38,005 nt of DNA from Planktomarina sp. (GCA_020630015.1 JAHDCF010000027.1:1-38005), one strand, 5' to 3'; shown: positions 15,292 through 24,564, numbered from the stretch's first letter. The notes: generated by a model not told the origin, from the letters alone. A program made the numbers and translations.

Positions 15292-15750
15292 TCATTCAGC
15301 GATTTTTGGATCTGGTCTGCGATCTTCGATTTCGCGTTGGCGCATGGGCATTTTATCAATTGTGCGGCTGATTTCGCGCATATCCCAAGGGAATGGTTTG
15401 CGCAGCTTTACGCCGCCATCTTTGCCAACAAGGACAAAGGCAAATCCTTTTGGGCGAAATTCTGTGCGAAGCGTGGATTTTGCCGAAGGATCCGTGTCGG
15501 TTATGATCAAAATATCCCGTTCGGCAACGGCTTCTTTTTCTGCGGCCAAAAGATCCATTTGTTCAATAAATGCAGGATCCAGCGGGCTGTCTGCAAAAAC
15601 AATCAAGGGGCGCGCGCGCCATTTGAAATCAGCCAAAACCACGTCTGTGGCTTCGATGGGCAAATTGGGTTGGGCTTTCCAGTTATCAACTGGGTTTGCC
15701 GCACCGGTCGTTGCCGCAAATATCACGAAACTTACCAAAAGTTTTTTCAA
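15292..15750 (-). CDS. DUF4174 domain protein, periplasmic
   Basis: A 152-residue protein with a signal peptide (KKLLVSFVIFAATTGAANP). The rest matches DUF4174: RPLIVFADSPLDPAFIEQM, the beta strand RDILIITDTDP, GFAFVLVGKDGGVKLRKP and WDMREISRTIDKMPMRQRE near the end. The fold is thought to be thioredoxin-like, but no active-site cysteine pair is present. It starts with TTG at 15750, supported by GGAGG nine bases upstream; no in-frame ATG is available. It diverges from mcm across a 102-base gap, and its end abuts the sulfotransferase-like gene, convergent with it. It is probably periplasmic; the role is unknown. Confidence 0.85.
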   Translation of the reverse strand: MKKLLVSFVIFAATTGAANPVDNWKAQPNLPIEATDVVLADFKWRARPLIVFADSPLDPAFIEQMDLLAAEKEAVAERDILIITDTDPSAKSTLRTEFRPKGFAFVLVGKDGGVKLRKPFPWDMREISRTIDKMPMRQREIEDRRPDPKIAE

Positions 15751-15852
15751 TCCATCAATCCTCCGTCCCCTTTATATAGGGATGAAACCCTTTGGGTCGA
15801 AGGGGGGTATTCTGAATTTTAATCCGGCTTGGCCAAAAGGGGGTCTGATCAC

Positions 15853-17979
15853 ATGACTGATAAGGCAAATTGGAAAGAAATCGCCGAAAAAGAGCTGCGC
15901 GGCCGGCCTTTAGAGGATCTGACATGGAACACACTGGAAGATATTCCGGTGCAACCTATTTACACCGCCGAAGACACACAGGGTCTGGACCATTTAGGAA
16001 GCATTCCGGGGGCGGCACCCTTTGTGCGTGGTCCAAAGGCCACGATGTATGCCGGCCGGCCATGGACAATCCGCCAATACGCAGGGTTTTCAACGGCTGA
16101 AGAAAGCAACGCGTTTTATCGCAAAGGCCTTGCTGCAGGCCAACAGGGTGTATCGGTGGCCTTCGATCTTGCCACCCACCGCGGATACGACAGCGATCAC
16201 CCCCGCGTAATTGGTGATGTCGGTAAGGCCGGCGTGGCGATCGACAGTGTCGAAGATATGAAGGTGTTGTTTGACGGCATTCCATTGGACAAGATTTCGG
16301 TTTCGATGACGATGAATGGTGCGGTCATTCCTGTTTTGGCATCCTTCATTGTGGCGGGTGAGGAACAAGGCGTGAATCGCGAAGCGTTGTCAGGCACCAT
16401 CCAGAACGACATTCTTAAAGAGTTCATGGTGCGCAACACCTATATCTATCCGCCCGAAGCCAGCATGCGTATTGTGGCGGACATCATCGAATATACCGCC
16501 AACGAAATGCCGAAGTTCAACAGCATTTCGATCAGCGGTTATCACATGCAAGAGGCTGGTGCGAACCTTGTGCAGGAGCTGGCTTATACCATTGCGGACG
16601 GGCGCGAATACGTGCGCACGGCCATTGCACGCGGCATGGATGTTGACAAGTTTGCGGGTCGGTTAAGCTTCTTTTTTGCCATTGGCATGAATTTCTTCAT
16701 GGAGGCCGCGAAACTGCGCGCGGCACGCCTGCTGTGGCATCGGGTAATGTCTGAGTTTGAGCCGAAAAATCCCAAATCATCTATGTTGCGCACCCATTGC
16801 CAAACATCTGGTGTCAGCTTGCAAGAACAAGATCCTTATAACAACATTGTACGTACCGCGTTTGAGGCGATGTCAGCTGTTCTGGGCGGCACCCAATCTT
16901 TGCACACAAACAGTTTTGATGAGGCGATTGCCTTGCCTACAGAAATGTCGGCCCGCATCGCCCGCAACACGCAATTGATTTTGCAAGAAGAAACGGGTGT
17001 GACCAATGTGGTCGATCCGTTGGCCGGTTCCTACTATGTTGAAAAACTGACGGCCGATCTGGTGGATGAAGCTTGGAAATTGATCGAAGAAGTGGAAGAA
17101 ATGGGCGGCATGACCAAGGCCGTTGCCAGTGGATTGCCCAAATTGAAGATCGAAGAAAGCGCCGCAAAACGCCAGGCAATGATTGATCGGGGCGATGAAG
17201 TGGTCGTGGGCGTCAACAAATACCGTTTGGACGAAGAACCCGAAATCGAAGTCCGCGACATCGACAACACCGCCGTGCGCGAGGCACAGGTGGCTAAGTT
17301 GGAAACGATCAAGGCAAGCCGTGATCAAATGGCATGTGATGCAGCATTGCTTGAATTGGGCCGGCGGTGTGAAGAAGGGGGCAACCTTTTGGAAGCGGCT
17401 GTTGAATGCGCGCGCCACCGGGCCACGGTTGGTGAGATTAGTTTGGCCATGGAAGGCACTTTTGGCCGCCACAAAGCAGAGGTGAAAACATTGGCAGGTG
17501 TGTATGGGGCCGCTTATGATGGCGACGAAGGGTTTGCAGCGATTCAGAAAGCTGTTGAGGATTTCGCTGAAGGCGAGGGGCGCCGCCCCCGCATGTTGGT
17601 CGTCAAAATGGGGCAAGATGGTCATGATCGCGGGGCCAAAGTGATTGCCACGGCATTTGCTGACATCGGCTTTGACGTGGATGTCGGGCCGTTGTTCCAG
17701 ACCCCGGAAGAGGCTGCGCAAGACGCGGTTGACAATGACGTGCATGTGGTCGGGATTTCCAGCCAAGCAGCTGGGCACAAAACCCTGGCACCTAAATTAA
17801 TTGAGGCCCTGAAAGCCGCTGATGCCGAAGACATCTTGGTAATTTGTGGCGGTGTGATTCCACAACAGGACTACGATTTCTTGAAGGATGCGGGTGTTGC
17901 TGCCATTTTTGGACCGGGCACCAATATTCCCGAAGCGGCACAAGACATATTGCGTCTGATCAAAAAATCGCGAAGCTGA
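15853..17979 (+). CDS. mcm: Methylmalonyl-CoA mutase, single-chain
   Basis: A 708-residue adenosylcobalamin-dependent mutase. It isomerises (R)-methylmalonyl-CoA to succinyl-CoA, the last step joining propionyl-CoA to the TCA cycle. The N-terminal TIM barrel has [43 protein letters not shown] and [10 protein letters not shown]. The C-terminal cobalamin domain has [10 protein letters not shown] with the lower ligand His591 and [14 protein letters not shown]. The length fits the homodimer-type alpha-chain. The ATG at 15853 has GGGGG about 10 bases upstream. No TTTGCAAA motif is visible before it, unlike pccB. Ethylmalonyl-CoA mutase (Ecm) and isobutyryl-CoA mutase are relatives, but the pccA/pccB neighbourhood supports Mcm. 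Confidence 0.94.
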   Translation: MTDKANWKEIAEKELRGRPLEDLTWNTLEDIPVQPIYTAEDTQGLDHLGSIPGAAPFVRGPKATMYAGRPWTIRQYAGFSTAEESNAFYRKGLAAGQQGVSVAFDLATHRGYDSDHPRVIGDVGKAGVAIDSVEDMKVLFDGIPLDKISVSMTMNGAVIPVLASFIVAGEEQGVNREALSGTIQNDILKEFMVRNTYIYPPEASMRIVADIIEYTANEMPKFNSISISGYHMQEAGANLVQELAYTIADGREYVRTAIARGMDVDKFAGRLSFFFAIGMNFFMEAAKLRAARLLWHRVMSEFEPKNPKSSMLRTHCQTSGVSLQEQDPYNNIVRTAFEAMSAVLGGTQSLHTNSFDEAIALPTEMSARIARNTQLILQEETGVTNVVDPLAGSYYVEKLTADLVDEAWKLIEEVEEMGGMTKAVASGLPKLKIEESAAKRQAMIDRGDEVVVGVNKYRLDEEPEIEVRDIDNTAVREAQVAKLETIKASRDQMACDAALLELGRRCEEGGNLLEAAVECARHRATVGEISLAMEGTFGRHKAEVKTLAGVYGAAYDGDEGFAAIQKAVEDFAEGEGRRPRMLVVKMGQDGHDRGAKVIATAFADIGFDVDVGPLFQTPEEAAQDAVDNDVHVVGISSQAAGHKTLAPKLIEALKAADAEDILVICGGVIPQQDYDFLKDAGVAAIFGPGTNIPEAAQDILRLIKKSRS

Positions 17980-17998
17980 TAAATCTTAGATCAAAGAA

Positions 17999-18027
17999 AA
18001 AGGGCCACCCAGATCGGGTGGCCCTTT
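17999..18027. terminator. Bidirectional terminator between mcm and aqpZ
   Basis: AAAGGGCCACCC (17999-18010) pairs perfectly with GGGTGGCCCTTT (18016-18027) around a 5-base loop, with A-rich and T-rich flanks on both strands. It serves both convergent genes. Confidence 0.85.
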
Positions 18028-18049
18028 GTCGTTCGTAAATCGAATTCAA

Positions 18050-18736
18050 TTATTCGTCGGCGTCAAGCAAACCAGATTTGAAAACGACACCGGCGGCAAC
18101 AGCACCGATGATTGGGGCCACGATGAACAACCACAGTTGTGCGATTGCTGTGCCACCAGAGAAGAGTGCAGGCCCAATTGAACGTGCTGGGTTCACTGAT
18201 ACACCGGTTACTTTGATGCCAACCAAGTGGATGACCACCAATGTCAGACCAATGGCAAGACCTGCCATCGCGGCTGGTGCACCGCGGCCAGTTGCGCCCA
18301 AAATCACAACCATGAACAAGAAGGTTGCAACAACTTCAAATACAAAGGCAGATACCATGGAATATTCACCCAGATACCCTGCGCCCCAACCATTGGCACC
18401 CAGACCACCGGCATAGCTGGCTGTGCCAGATGCGATTGTCATCAAAACCAATGCGGCCACAATGGCCCCTGCCACTTGGGCAATCATATATGGGATGGCT
18501 TCTGCGATGCTCATCCGGCCGGCGGCAACCATGCCCAATGACACGGCTGGGTTAATGTGGCAGCCGGACACAGGACCAATGCCATACGCCATACCAATCA
18601 AAGCCAGACCAAAGGCAAAGCTGATTCCAGCCAGACCGATGCCGGTTGTTCCATCGGCGCCTGCGATCACGGCGGCGCCACACCCCAACAGGACAAGAGT
18701 AAATGTCCCAATAAATTCTGCTGCTGGTTTTTTCAT
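18050..18736 (-). CDS. aqpZ: Aquaporin Z-like water channel
   Basis: A 228-residue major intrinsic protein with six membrane helices. Both half-helix signatures are visible: HINPAVS (NPA at 62-64) and VNPARSIGPALF (NPA at 182-184). His170 and Arg185 fit the narrow aromatic/arginine filter of water-selective AqpZ rather than a glycerol channel, which would have Gly and a larger loop. It moves water across the inner membrane during osmotic change. The ATG at 18736 is chosen because AAGGGAA lies upstream. It is the last gene before the terminator shared with mcm. NhaA, on the same strand, is followed by its own terminator, so the two are probably separate units. Confidence 0.93.
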   Translation of the reverse strand: MKKPAAEFIGTFTLVLLGCGAAVIAGADGTTGIGLAGISFAFGLALIGMAYGIGPVSGCHINPAVSLGMVAAGRMSIAEAIPYMIAQVAGAIVAALVLMTIASGTASYAGGLGANGWGAGYLGEYSMVSAFVFEVVATFLFMVVILGATGRGAPAAMAGLAIGLTLVVIHLVGIKVTGVSVNPARSIGPALFSGGTAIAQLWLFIVAPIIGAVAAGVVFKSGLLDADE

Positions 18737-18806
18737 TTCGTTCCCTTTCACAAAGTGTCGCAACGGTAGACGACTGCGAAACAGGTGAAACGGGGAATAA
18801 ATTAGG

Positions 18807-18835
18807 GGAATTGCCCAAAAGCGATGGGCAATTCC
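18807..18835 (-). terminator. Terminator hairpin after nhaA
   Basis: GGAATTGCCC (18807-18816) pairs perfectly with GGGCAATTCC (18826-18835) around a 9-base loop, 12 bases past the nhaA stop. The tail on the minus strand is only moderately T-rich (TAATTTATT). Confidence 0.7.
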
Positions 18836-18847
18836 TGCGGTGACACG

Positions 18848-20032
18848 TTACTGCGCGGGTACTGCCGTTCCTTCTGTTGAACGGGACGACGCAAACCAAA
18901 GCGCCGTGAAACCAACAATTCCGGAAATGAAGGAACCGCTCAGAACGCCGATGCGGACTTGGTTCATCAAGGAAGGATCGGCAAATGACAAAGATCCGAT
19001 AAACAATGACATGGTAAATCCGATCCCCGCCAAACAGGCCACGCCATAGATATGCAGCCAATTTGCGCCATGGGGCAGGCGGGCGGCACCAATTGTAACG
19101 ATAAGCCAAGTCAGTCCAAAAACACCGATTTGTTTACCAAGAACCAACCCGCCAGCGATCCCAAGTGTTAATGGATCGGTAAAGGCATCCAAGGTTAGCC
19201 CTGACAAAACCACACCCGCATTCGCAAAGGCAAAGACCGGCACGATGAAATACAAGACATAGTCATGCAAGCTGTGTTCCATCGATCTGGAAGGGCTTTT
19301 GCCCCATTTGTCTTTGTAAGGGATCATGAAGGCCGTCACCACACCGGCCAATGTTGCGTGAACACCTGAGCGTAGAACCAGAAACCACAACACAATTCCC
19401 AAAAGGATGAATGGGCCATGGCGGTGGGTCGCGCGCATGTTCAATATGATCAGCCCAAGCAGTGGAATGATTGCATAAATCAAATATTCGACCTGCAAGT
19501 TCGCTGTATAAAACAAGGCGATGATCAAAATCGCACCAAGATCATCCAAAATCGCAAGCGTTAGCAAAAACACTTTGAGTGATGACGGCACCCGATCCCC
19601 TAACAGGGCCAAAACGCCGAGGGCAAAGGCAATATCGGTGGCGGCAGGGATGGCCCACCCCCCGATGGTTTCAGGGTTGCCCCAATTCAAAGCAGCAAAA
19701 ATAACGGCTGGGACAATCATTCCGCCCACGGCTGCGACGCCAGGCAAAACCACATCACGTGGGTTTTTCAGTTTACCGTCCAACAGCTCTCGTTTCAGTT
19801 CCAAACCAATCAGAAAAAAGAAAACTGCCATGAGGCCGTCATTGATCCAAAGGATCAGAGGCTTTTTCAAACCTTCGCCATCAAAAGTAACCGCGACGTA
19901 GCTGTTGAGAACCCCTTCATAGACGCCGCGAAGATCGGAATTGGCGATGATCATAGCGGCAATGGCCGCTGTCATCAAAAGAATGCCACCAAAGGCTTCG
20001 TGTTTTACAATCCGCTCGATCAAGCGCATCAT
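18848..20032 (-). CDS. nhaA: Na+/H+ antiporter NhaA
   Basis: A 394-residue antiporter of the NhaA family, exporting Na+ in exchange for H+ in the inner membrane and important in seawater and at high pH. The ion-binding pair is at Asp163-Asp164 (AILDDLGAI), at the same numbering as in E. coli NhaA. ATDIAFALGVLALLGDRVP, the VPVFAFANAGV half-helix, and the late LAGIGFTMSLFIGSLSF segment are further signatures. GGAGG lies just before the tandem ATG-ATG. An inverted repeat, GACAAC / GTTGTC, lies 20-50 bases upstream of the start. The length and motifs are complete. Confidence 0.95.
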   Translation of the reverse strand: MMRLIERIVKHEAFGGILLMTAAIAAMIIANSDLRGVYEGVLNSYVAVTFDGEGLKKPLILWINDGLMAVFFFLIGLELKRELLDGKLKNPRDVVLPGVAAVGGMIVPAVIFAALNWGNPETIGGWAIPAATDIAFALGVLALLGDRVPSSLKVFLLTLAILDDLGAILIIALFYTANLQVEYLIYAIIPLLGLIILNMRATHRHGPFILLGIVLWFLVLRSGVHATLAGVVTAFMIPYKDKWGKSPSRSMEHSLHDYVLYFIVPVFAFANAGVVLSGLTLDAFTDPLTLGIAGGLVLGKQIGVFGLTWLIVTIGAARLPHGANWLHIYGVACLAGIGFTMSLFIGSLSFADPSLMNQVRIGVLSGSFISGIVGFTALWFASSRSTEGTAVPAQ

Positions 20033-20053
20033 GGGTCCTCCTGTTTTATATCC

Positions 20054-20078
20054 GACAACTTAGGTAAGAGATGTTGTC
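20054..20078. promoter_or_regulatory. Dyad GACAAC-N13-GTTGTC between nhaA and VOC gene
   Basis: A perfect 6-base inverted repeat separated by 13 bases in the 97-base divergent gap. It could be an operator for nhaA or a 5' leader hairpin. The evidence is symmetry only. Confidence 0.3.
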
Positions 20079-20129
20079 ATATCTGCACAGGTCAAGGCTG
20101 CGCGGCAAAATGTCAAGAAAGGGTATCGC

Positions 20130-20744
20130 ATGTTGAGATTGGATCATTTGGCCGTTTCGGGTGAAACGCTGTCTGATGCGGTGGTGCATCTGGAAAATTG
20201 TCTTGGCGTTGAAACCGTGCCGGGTGGGCAGCATCCGCATTTTGCCACCCACAATAGGCTGATTGGATGCGGGGCGGAATTTTATTTGGAAGGGATATCC
20301 ATTGATCCCCAACAACCGTCACCAGCTTATCCCCGTTGGTTTGGATTGGATCAGTTTACAGGGCGCGCACGCCTAACCAATTGGATCGTTGCCTGTGATG
20401 ATTTGGATCGCGCCTGCGCCACTTTGGGCCCGGGGTATGGAAAGCCGATTGATTTACAACGGGGTGATTTAAGATGGCGTATGGCTGTGCCTGAATCTGG
20501 TGTACTTCCATATGATGGGTTTGCACCGGCGGTGATCGAATGGTCCGGCTCTGAACATCCCGCGCCAAAGTTGCCCGACAGCGGTATACGTTTTTCCACC
20601 TTGGTTATTCATCATCCCAACGCACAACAGCTTCAAGCGCAGATCACCCCGTATTTGTCAGATGATCGGATTTCATTTCAGACCGGACCTGCCGCTCTGG
20701 TGGCGTCGTTTGAAACTCCACATGGAATGAAAAAGTTAACCTGA
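20130..20744 (+). CDS. VOC/glyoxalase-like domain protein
   Basis: A 204-residue protein of the vicinal-oxygen-chelate superfamily, similar to the Glyoxalase-like (Glyoxalase_3) group. It opens LRLDHLAVSGETLSDAVVHL, with a probable metal-ligand histidine in DHLAV, has TNWIVACDDLDRA as the second repeat, and ends with FETPHGMKKLT. A typical PxFIxW stretch for the group is seen as APAVIEW. AAGGG precedes the ATG. It diverges from nhaA and precedes a TerB-DnaJ gene on the same strand. The substrate is unknown. It lacks the length and motif pattern of methylmalonyl-CoA epimerase. Confidence 0.78.
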   Translation: MLRLDHLAVSGETLSDAVVHLENCLGVETVPGGQHPHFATHNRLIGCGAEFYLEGISIDPQQPSPAYPRWFGLDQFTGRARLTNWIVACDDLDRACATLGPGYGKPIDLQRGDLRWRMAVPESGVLPYDGFAPAVIEWSGSEHPAPKLPDSGIRFSTLVIHHPNAQQLQAQITPYLSDDRISFQTGPAALVASFETPHGMKKLT

Positions 20745-20775
20745 CATTGTGAAACGAAAACGATAGGCAAGATCC

Positions 20776-21456
20776 ATGTCAATTTGGGCCCGCATAACAG
20801 AGGCGCTGTCTGCGCTTGCCGCTGGTGAACCGCTTTCGGCGGTATTCGAAAAGTTAAGCACGCCCCCCGAACGTTCGGTGGGGTTTGCAATTGCTGTCAT
20901 TGCGTTGGGGGCCAAACTGGCAAAGGCAGATGGCGTGGTGTCCCGATCCGAGGTTTCCGCCTTTCGCGATGTTTTCCATGTCGCCCCAGGGGATGAGGCA
21001 TCTGCAGGCAGGGTTTTCAATTTGGCCCGTCAAGATGTGGCAGGATACGAAGCTTACGCCCGGCAGATCAAACGTTTGTTCAGGGATGACATGGATATGT
21101 TGGAAGATCTGTTCGAGGGGCTTTTCCATGTGGCCATGGCCGATGGGAAATATCACCCATTGGAAGACATGTTTTTGGGGCGTGTCGCGCAAATTTTTGG
21201 CATCAGTGAACGGGCATTCCGCGCAACACGGGCCCGACGCGTGCCCGATGCCGAACGCGATCCATATGATGTCTTGGGTGTTGATGCGGATGCCCCGATG
21301 GAAGACATCCGCAAGGCCTGGCGTAAAATGGTGCGTGACACCCATCCTGACACGATGATGGCCCGGGGCCTGCCGGAAGAGGCGATCAAACTGGCCGAAG
21401 CGCGGATGGTGGCCGTTAACAAAGCATGGGAACAAATCAGCAGGGAACGGGGCTGA
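20776..21456 (+). CDS. TerB-DnaJ domain protein (DjlA-like)
   Basis: A 226-residue protein with an N-terminal TerB-like helical domain (about 30-150; AVIALGAKLAKADGVVSRSE and LFHVAMADGKYHPLEDMFL are the paired acidic repeats) and a C-terminal J domain (about 160-226; DPYDVLGVDADAPMEDIRKA and the HPD triad at His190). The J domain activates DnaK. Unlike E. coli DjlA, it has no N-terminal membrane helix, so it is probably soluble. The stop overlaps the ATG of the next gene by one base, which suggests joint expression with the EEP protein. This pairing is common in Rhodobacteraceae as far as I recall, but the reason is unknown. Confidence 0.88.
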   Translation: MSIWARITEALSALAAGEPLSAVFEKLSTPPERSVGFAIAVIALGAKLAKADGVVSRSEVSAFRDVFHVAPGDEASAGRVFNLARQDVAGYEAYARQIKRLFRDDMDMLEDLFEGLFHVAMADGKYHPLEDMFLGRVAQIFGISERAFRATRARRVPDAERDPYDVLGVDADAPMEDIRKAWRKMVRDTHPDTMMARGLPEEAIKLAEARMVAVNKAWEQISRERG

Positions 21457-22454
21457 TGCGATTTGCAACGTATAATATTGAATGGTTCAATTCGTTGTTC
21501 GATGACACCGGTTGGTTAATAGAAAACAACAGTTGGTCGGCGCGTTGGGATATCACGAAACGCCAACAGGCCCATGCCATTGCGCATGTTTTACGCCAAA
21601 TCGATGCAGATGCTGTGATGGTGATTGAGGCGCCTGACACATCCAAGCGACGGGATGGCGTGGCCGCCTTGGAAGGCTTTGCCGAACAATTTGGTCTTCG
21701 CACGACAAAGGCCCTGATGGGATTTCAAAACGATACGCAACAAGAGATTGCATTGCTTTATGATCCATTGGTCGTATCCGCGTCCCACACCCCAGGAAGC
21801 AGTGCACGGGCGCCGCAATTCGATCAGGAATTTCTGATTGATTTGGACGTGGATGATAAACGCGAACCTGTCGTATGGTCAAAACCCCCATTAGAAGTTG
21901 ATTTGAAATTTGATGGGGGGCAGCTGTCCTTGATCGGAGTGCATGCAAAATCCAAAGCCCCTCATGGGGCGCGGGGTGATGATGAAGCGATGCGCATGTC
22001 CATCGCCAACCGGCGTAAACAGCTTGCCCAATGCATATGGTTGCGCCATCGCGTGGATGAGGTCTTGGCAGATGGCAAAGATCTGATCGTCATGGGGGAT
22101 TTCAACGATGGCCCGGGACTTGATAAATACGAAAAGCTTTTTGGCCGATCAGGCGTGGAAATCGTTATGGGTGAAGAAGACGGACCCTGTCTGTTTGATC
22201 CACACGCCATGACCGCGTTGCACAATCGATTTGCCGCGCCAACCACCAGTCGGTTTTGGTTGCGCCACGAAAAGCGATTTTTGCAAGCCCTTTTGGATTA
22301 CATGATGGTGTCAAATGGCCTGCGCGCGCATAAACCTGCTTGGCGGATTTGGCACCCTTTCGAAGATCCGCTTTGTTTTTCCGATAAAGCTTTGCACCAA
22401 GCGTTATTGGATGCCTCTGATCATTTTCCGGTGACATTGGACATCGATCTTTAA
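21456..22454 (+). CDS. Endonuclease/exonuclease/phosphatase family protein
   Basis: A 332-residue EEP-superfamily hydrolase. Motifs in order: RFATYNIEWFNSLF (Asn at the metal site), DADAVMVIEAPD with the catalytic Glu, LIGVHAKSK, VMGDFNDGPG and the final SDHFPVTLDI with the catalytic His. These motifs bind a divalent metal and cleave phosphodiester or phosphomonoester bonds; the substrate may be nucleic acid, a lipid or a small molecule. No signal peptide is present. The ATG at 21456 is one base inside the stop of the TerB-DnaJ gene. A 9-bp hairpin lies just after its stop. Confidence 0.87.
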   Translation: MRFATYNIEWFNSLFDDTGWLIENNSWSARWDITKRQQAHAIAHVLRQIDADAVMVIEAPDTSKRRDGVAALEGFAEQFGLRTTKALMGFQNDTQQEIALLYDPLVVSASHTPGSSARAPQFDQEFLIDLDVDDKREPVVWSKPPLEVDLKFDGGQLSLIGVHAKSKAPHGARGDDEAMRMSIANRRKQLAQCIWLRHRVDEVLADGKDLIVMGDFNDGPGLDKYEKLFGRSGVEIVMGEEDGPCLFDPHAMTALHNRFAAPTTSRFWLRHEKRFLQALLDYMMVSNGLRAHKPAWRIWHPFEDPLCFSDKALHQALLDASDHFPVTLDIDL

Positions 22455-22462
22455 ATTTGGTC

Positions 22463-22488
22463 TCATCTTCCTTATCTTTGGAAGATGA
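22463..22488 (+). promoter_or_regulatory. 9-bp perfect hairpin containing the next gene's start codon
   Basis: TCATCTTCC (22463-22471) pairs perfectly with GGAAGATGA (22480-22488) across an 8-base loop. The 3' arm contains the ribosome-site-like GGAAG and the ATG (22485-22487) of the following gene. It could block translation initiation or serve as a hairpin for the upstream message. Confidence 0.5.
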
Positions 22489-22841
22489 AAAAAATTGCTC
22501 TCGCCTCTGCCGCCGCTGTAACGCTTGCCACGCCGACTTGGCCTCAAGACGATGGTCCTTCGCTGATGCGTCGCGGTGTTGAATTGTTCTTTCAAGGTTT
22601 GCAAACGGAACTGGAACCTGCGGTTACCGAAATGCAAAATTTGATAGAAGAGCTGACACCTGAACTGCGTAATTTCGCCCAGTCCATGGGACCGGCGTTA
22701 TCAGAACTGATGGATCAGGTTGAAGATTGGTCGGCTTATAATGCGCCTGAAATGTTGCCCAATGGGGATATCATTATTCGCCGTAAACCTGTGGCCGAAG
22801 ATACCCCCCCGACCGATCCGGTGGATGAGGTCGAGCTGTAG
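22485..22841 (+). CDS. Small secreted protein of unknown function
   Basis: A 118-residue protein with a Lys-Lys N-terminus and a hydrophobic signal peptide (KKIALASAAAVTLATP) ending near PTWPQ. The mature part is acidic, rich in Glu and largely helical (LMRRGVELFFQGLQTELEP, then LIEELTPELRNFAQSMGPAL), ending in a proline-rich, charged tail. There are no cysteines or catalytic motifs. Similar small proteins in Rhodobacteraceae have been labelled AAA+ ATPase; there is no nucleotide-binding motif here to support that. The start codon is inside a strong hairpin. Confidence 0.75.
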   Translation: MKKIALASAAAVTLATPTWPQDDGPSLMRRGVELFFQGLQTELEPAVTEMQNLIEELTPELRNFAQSMGPALSELMDQVEDWSAYNAPEMLPNGDIIIRRKPVAEDTPPTDPVDEVEL

Positions 22842-22983
22842 CATTTGCCCTGATGGGTTGATCCGTTATGAGTGACGGCTTGCTACCCGTAAATGCAAGA
22901 AAGCAGCCAGCCGATTGCAGGCATTTGGAATGGTTTGATGCTTGGCGGCATGCGGCAGAACCTGACGGAACCATGAATTCTTG

Positions 22984-24537
22984 TTATTTGTTCTTTTTGG
23001 ATTTTTCATCCAAAACCTCTGAGGTTGCATCCAAAGTATCAACAAGAGATTTAAAGCGCGCGGCGGCGACTTCGCTAAATAGGGCTCGTCCTTCAGATGT
23101 TAGGCGCAGTGTTAAATGACGTTTCTTGGGCTTCCATTCTAAAACCGCAGGGGCCGATGATGGATCAGCCCATAACATCGCTCCAAGACGCATGGCTTTG
23201 CCCAATACCTCGGCTGACTGGATCTCTTTCGTGCTTAACAAATCATAGAGGTTTTCAAACCGCGTGCCTTCGCGGTTGTTTCGATACCTGTGCAAAAGGG
23301 CCACCCCGAGAAACACACGTTCGGAATGCTTCAACCCGCCAAGGTTAGCGCGAGTTGCATTGTCAAAGCAAACCTCTGCCCGATAATCGGGATGCGCGCG
23401 CCAACTGACGTCGTGCAGCAAACAAGCGGCATGCACCAAACGTTTGGTATCATCCGAAGCTGATTTGAATAACGGCCCAACGAAATGGCGTAATTGTTTT
23501 CCAAAACCGGGAAGACGGGCATCTTTCTTTTCTGAAAAACGACACGCTTCGATCAATGGATCCCGGTCACGTAGTTTTTGGGGCATTTGTTCGTACAGCA
23601 TGCCTTCACGAATGCCATAACTGGAGACAGCGATGTCATGGGGTTTGAACCGTTTGATCAGTGCTTTCAAAACATCAGCGGCGTACGGGACAAGGCTCAT
23701 CCGGGCTTCGGATATCCCACACGTTTGGCGCAATTCAGTCAGATCATGCTTGGCCAAAAACTTTGCAGTCTCACGAACATCACGGCGTGTCATGCGATAT
23801 TCATGCAAAACGTGCAGGGGATAACCGCGCCGTTCCATATCTACGCGGGCAAAGGCACGCCATGATCCACCCACCAAAAATAGGCGATCCGATTGGGGCC
23901 CCATGTGGGAATAAAGCTTATCGATCGTGTCATTGATCACCACTTTGCGCCCCTTACGGCCCCCTTTGACATCGCGCAGTTTTAAAGGCCCAAGTGCGGA
24001 TGTGATGCGTTTTCCCACTTTGCCTTTTGATATTTCAGCAAGCTCCATCGATGCACCACCGATATCGCAAATCAAACCATAAGAACCCGGCCATCCCAAA
24101 AGCACACCTTGGGCGGACAGTCTTGCCTCTTCTTCACCATTGATAACCCAAATCCGAATTCCGGTTTCTTGGGCAACTTGTTCTACAAATTCTTGGCCAT
24201 CTTCGGCGTCACGCACCGCGGCCGTTGCCACCGCGGTTAATCCATCCAAGCCAAGGTTTTCTGCAATGGCTTGAAACCGGCGCATTGCCTCAAACGCGCG
24301 AACACGGCCTTCTGGATTAAGGCGCCCTGTTTCTGCAAGTCCCGCACCCAACCCACACATGATCTTTTCGTTAAAGAAATAGGCGGGTGAACGGGCGGCA
24401 CCATCAAACACGACTAAGCGGACAGAGTTTGAACCCACATCAACGACACCGACACGGGATAAATCCCGAACAGATGGATCCCGAAATAAGGGCTGTTCAA
24501 ATGGTTCCCAGCCGGGGGCGGCAAGATAATCATCCAC
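22984..24537 (-). CDS. ppx: Exopolyphosphatase / guanosine pentaphosphatase
   Basis: A protein of about 517 residues of the Ppx/GppA family (actin-like fold), which removes terminal phosphate from polyphosphate and may act on pppGpp. The first phosphate-binding loop VGVVDVGSNSVRLVVFDG and the second DIGGASMELAEI are visible; the C-terminal half carries the HD-like helical region (LVHAACLLHDVSWRAHPDYR). The start is uncertain: GTG at 24537 has GGGGGT about 8 bases upstream, while TTG at 24552 or GTG at 24546 would add a few residues. It follows ppk with a short gap, as in many alphaproteobacteria. Confidence 0.92.
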   Translation of the reverse strand: MDDYLAAPGWEPFEQPLFRDPSVRDLSRVGVVDVGSNSVRLVVFDGAARSPAYFFNEKIMCGLGAGLAETGRLNPEGRVRAFEAMRRFQAIAENLGLDGLTAVATAAVRDAEDGQEFVEQVAQETGIRIWVINGEEEARLSAQGVLLGWPGSYGLICDIGGASMELAEISKGKVGKRITSALGPLKLRDVKGGRKGRKVVINDTIDKLYSHMGPQSDRLFLVGGSWRAFARVDMERRGYPLHVLHEYRMTRRDVRETAKFLAKHDLTELRQTCGISEARMSLVPYAADVLKALIKRFKPHDIAVSSYGIREGMLYEQMPQKLRDRDPLIEACRFSEKKDARLPGFGKQLRHFVGPLFKSASDDTKRLVHAACLLHDVSWRAHPDYRAEVCFDNATRANLGGLKHSERVFLGVALLHRYRNNREGTRFENLYDLLSTKEIQSAEVLGKAMRLGAMLWADPSSAPAVLEWKPKKRHLTLRLTSEGRALFSEVAAARFKSLVDTLDATSEVLDEKSKKNK

Positions 24538-24564
24538 GGTGTTCACCCCCAAGGGTATTCACGG

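Noticed and set aside
20130-20744. VOC gene as the missing methylmalonyl-CoA epimerase
   Set aside because: It is longer than typical epimerases (about 135-150 residues), and the layout fits the Glyoxalase_3 group. The epimerase is probably elsewhere in the genome.
22868-23119. Plus-strand frame of 83 codons after the small secreted protein
   Set aside because: The second half is antisense to ppx and the first half has no family pattern or ribosome site.
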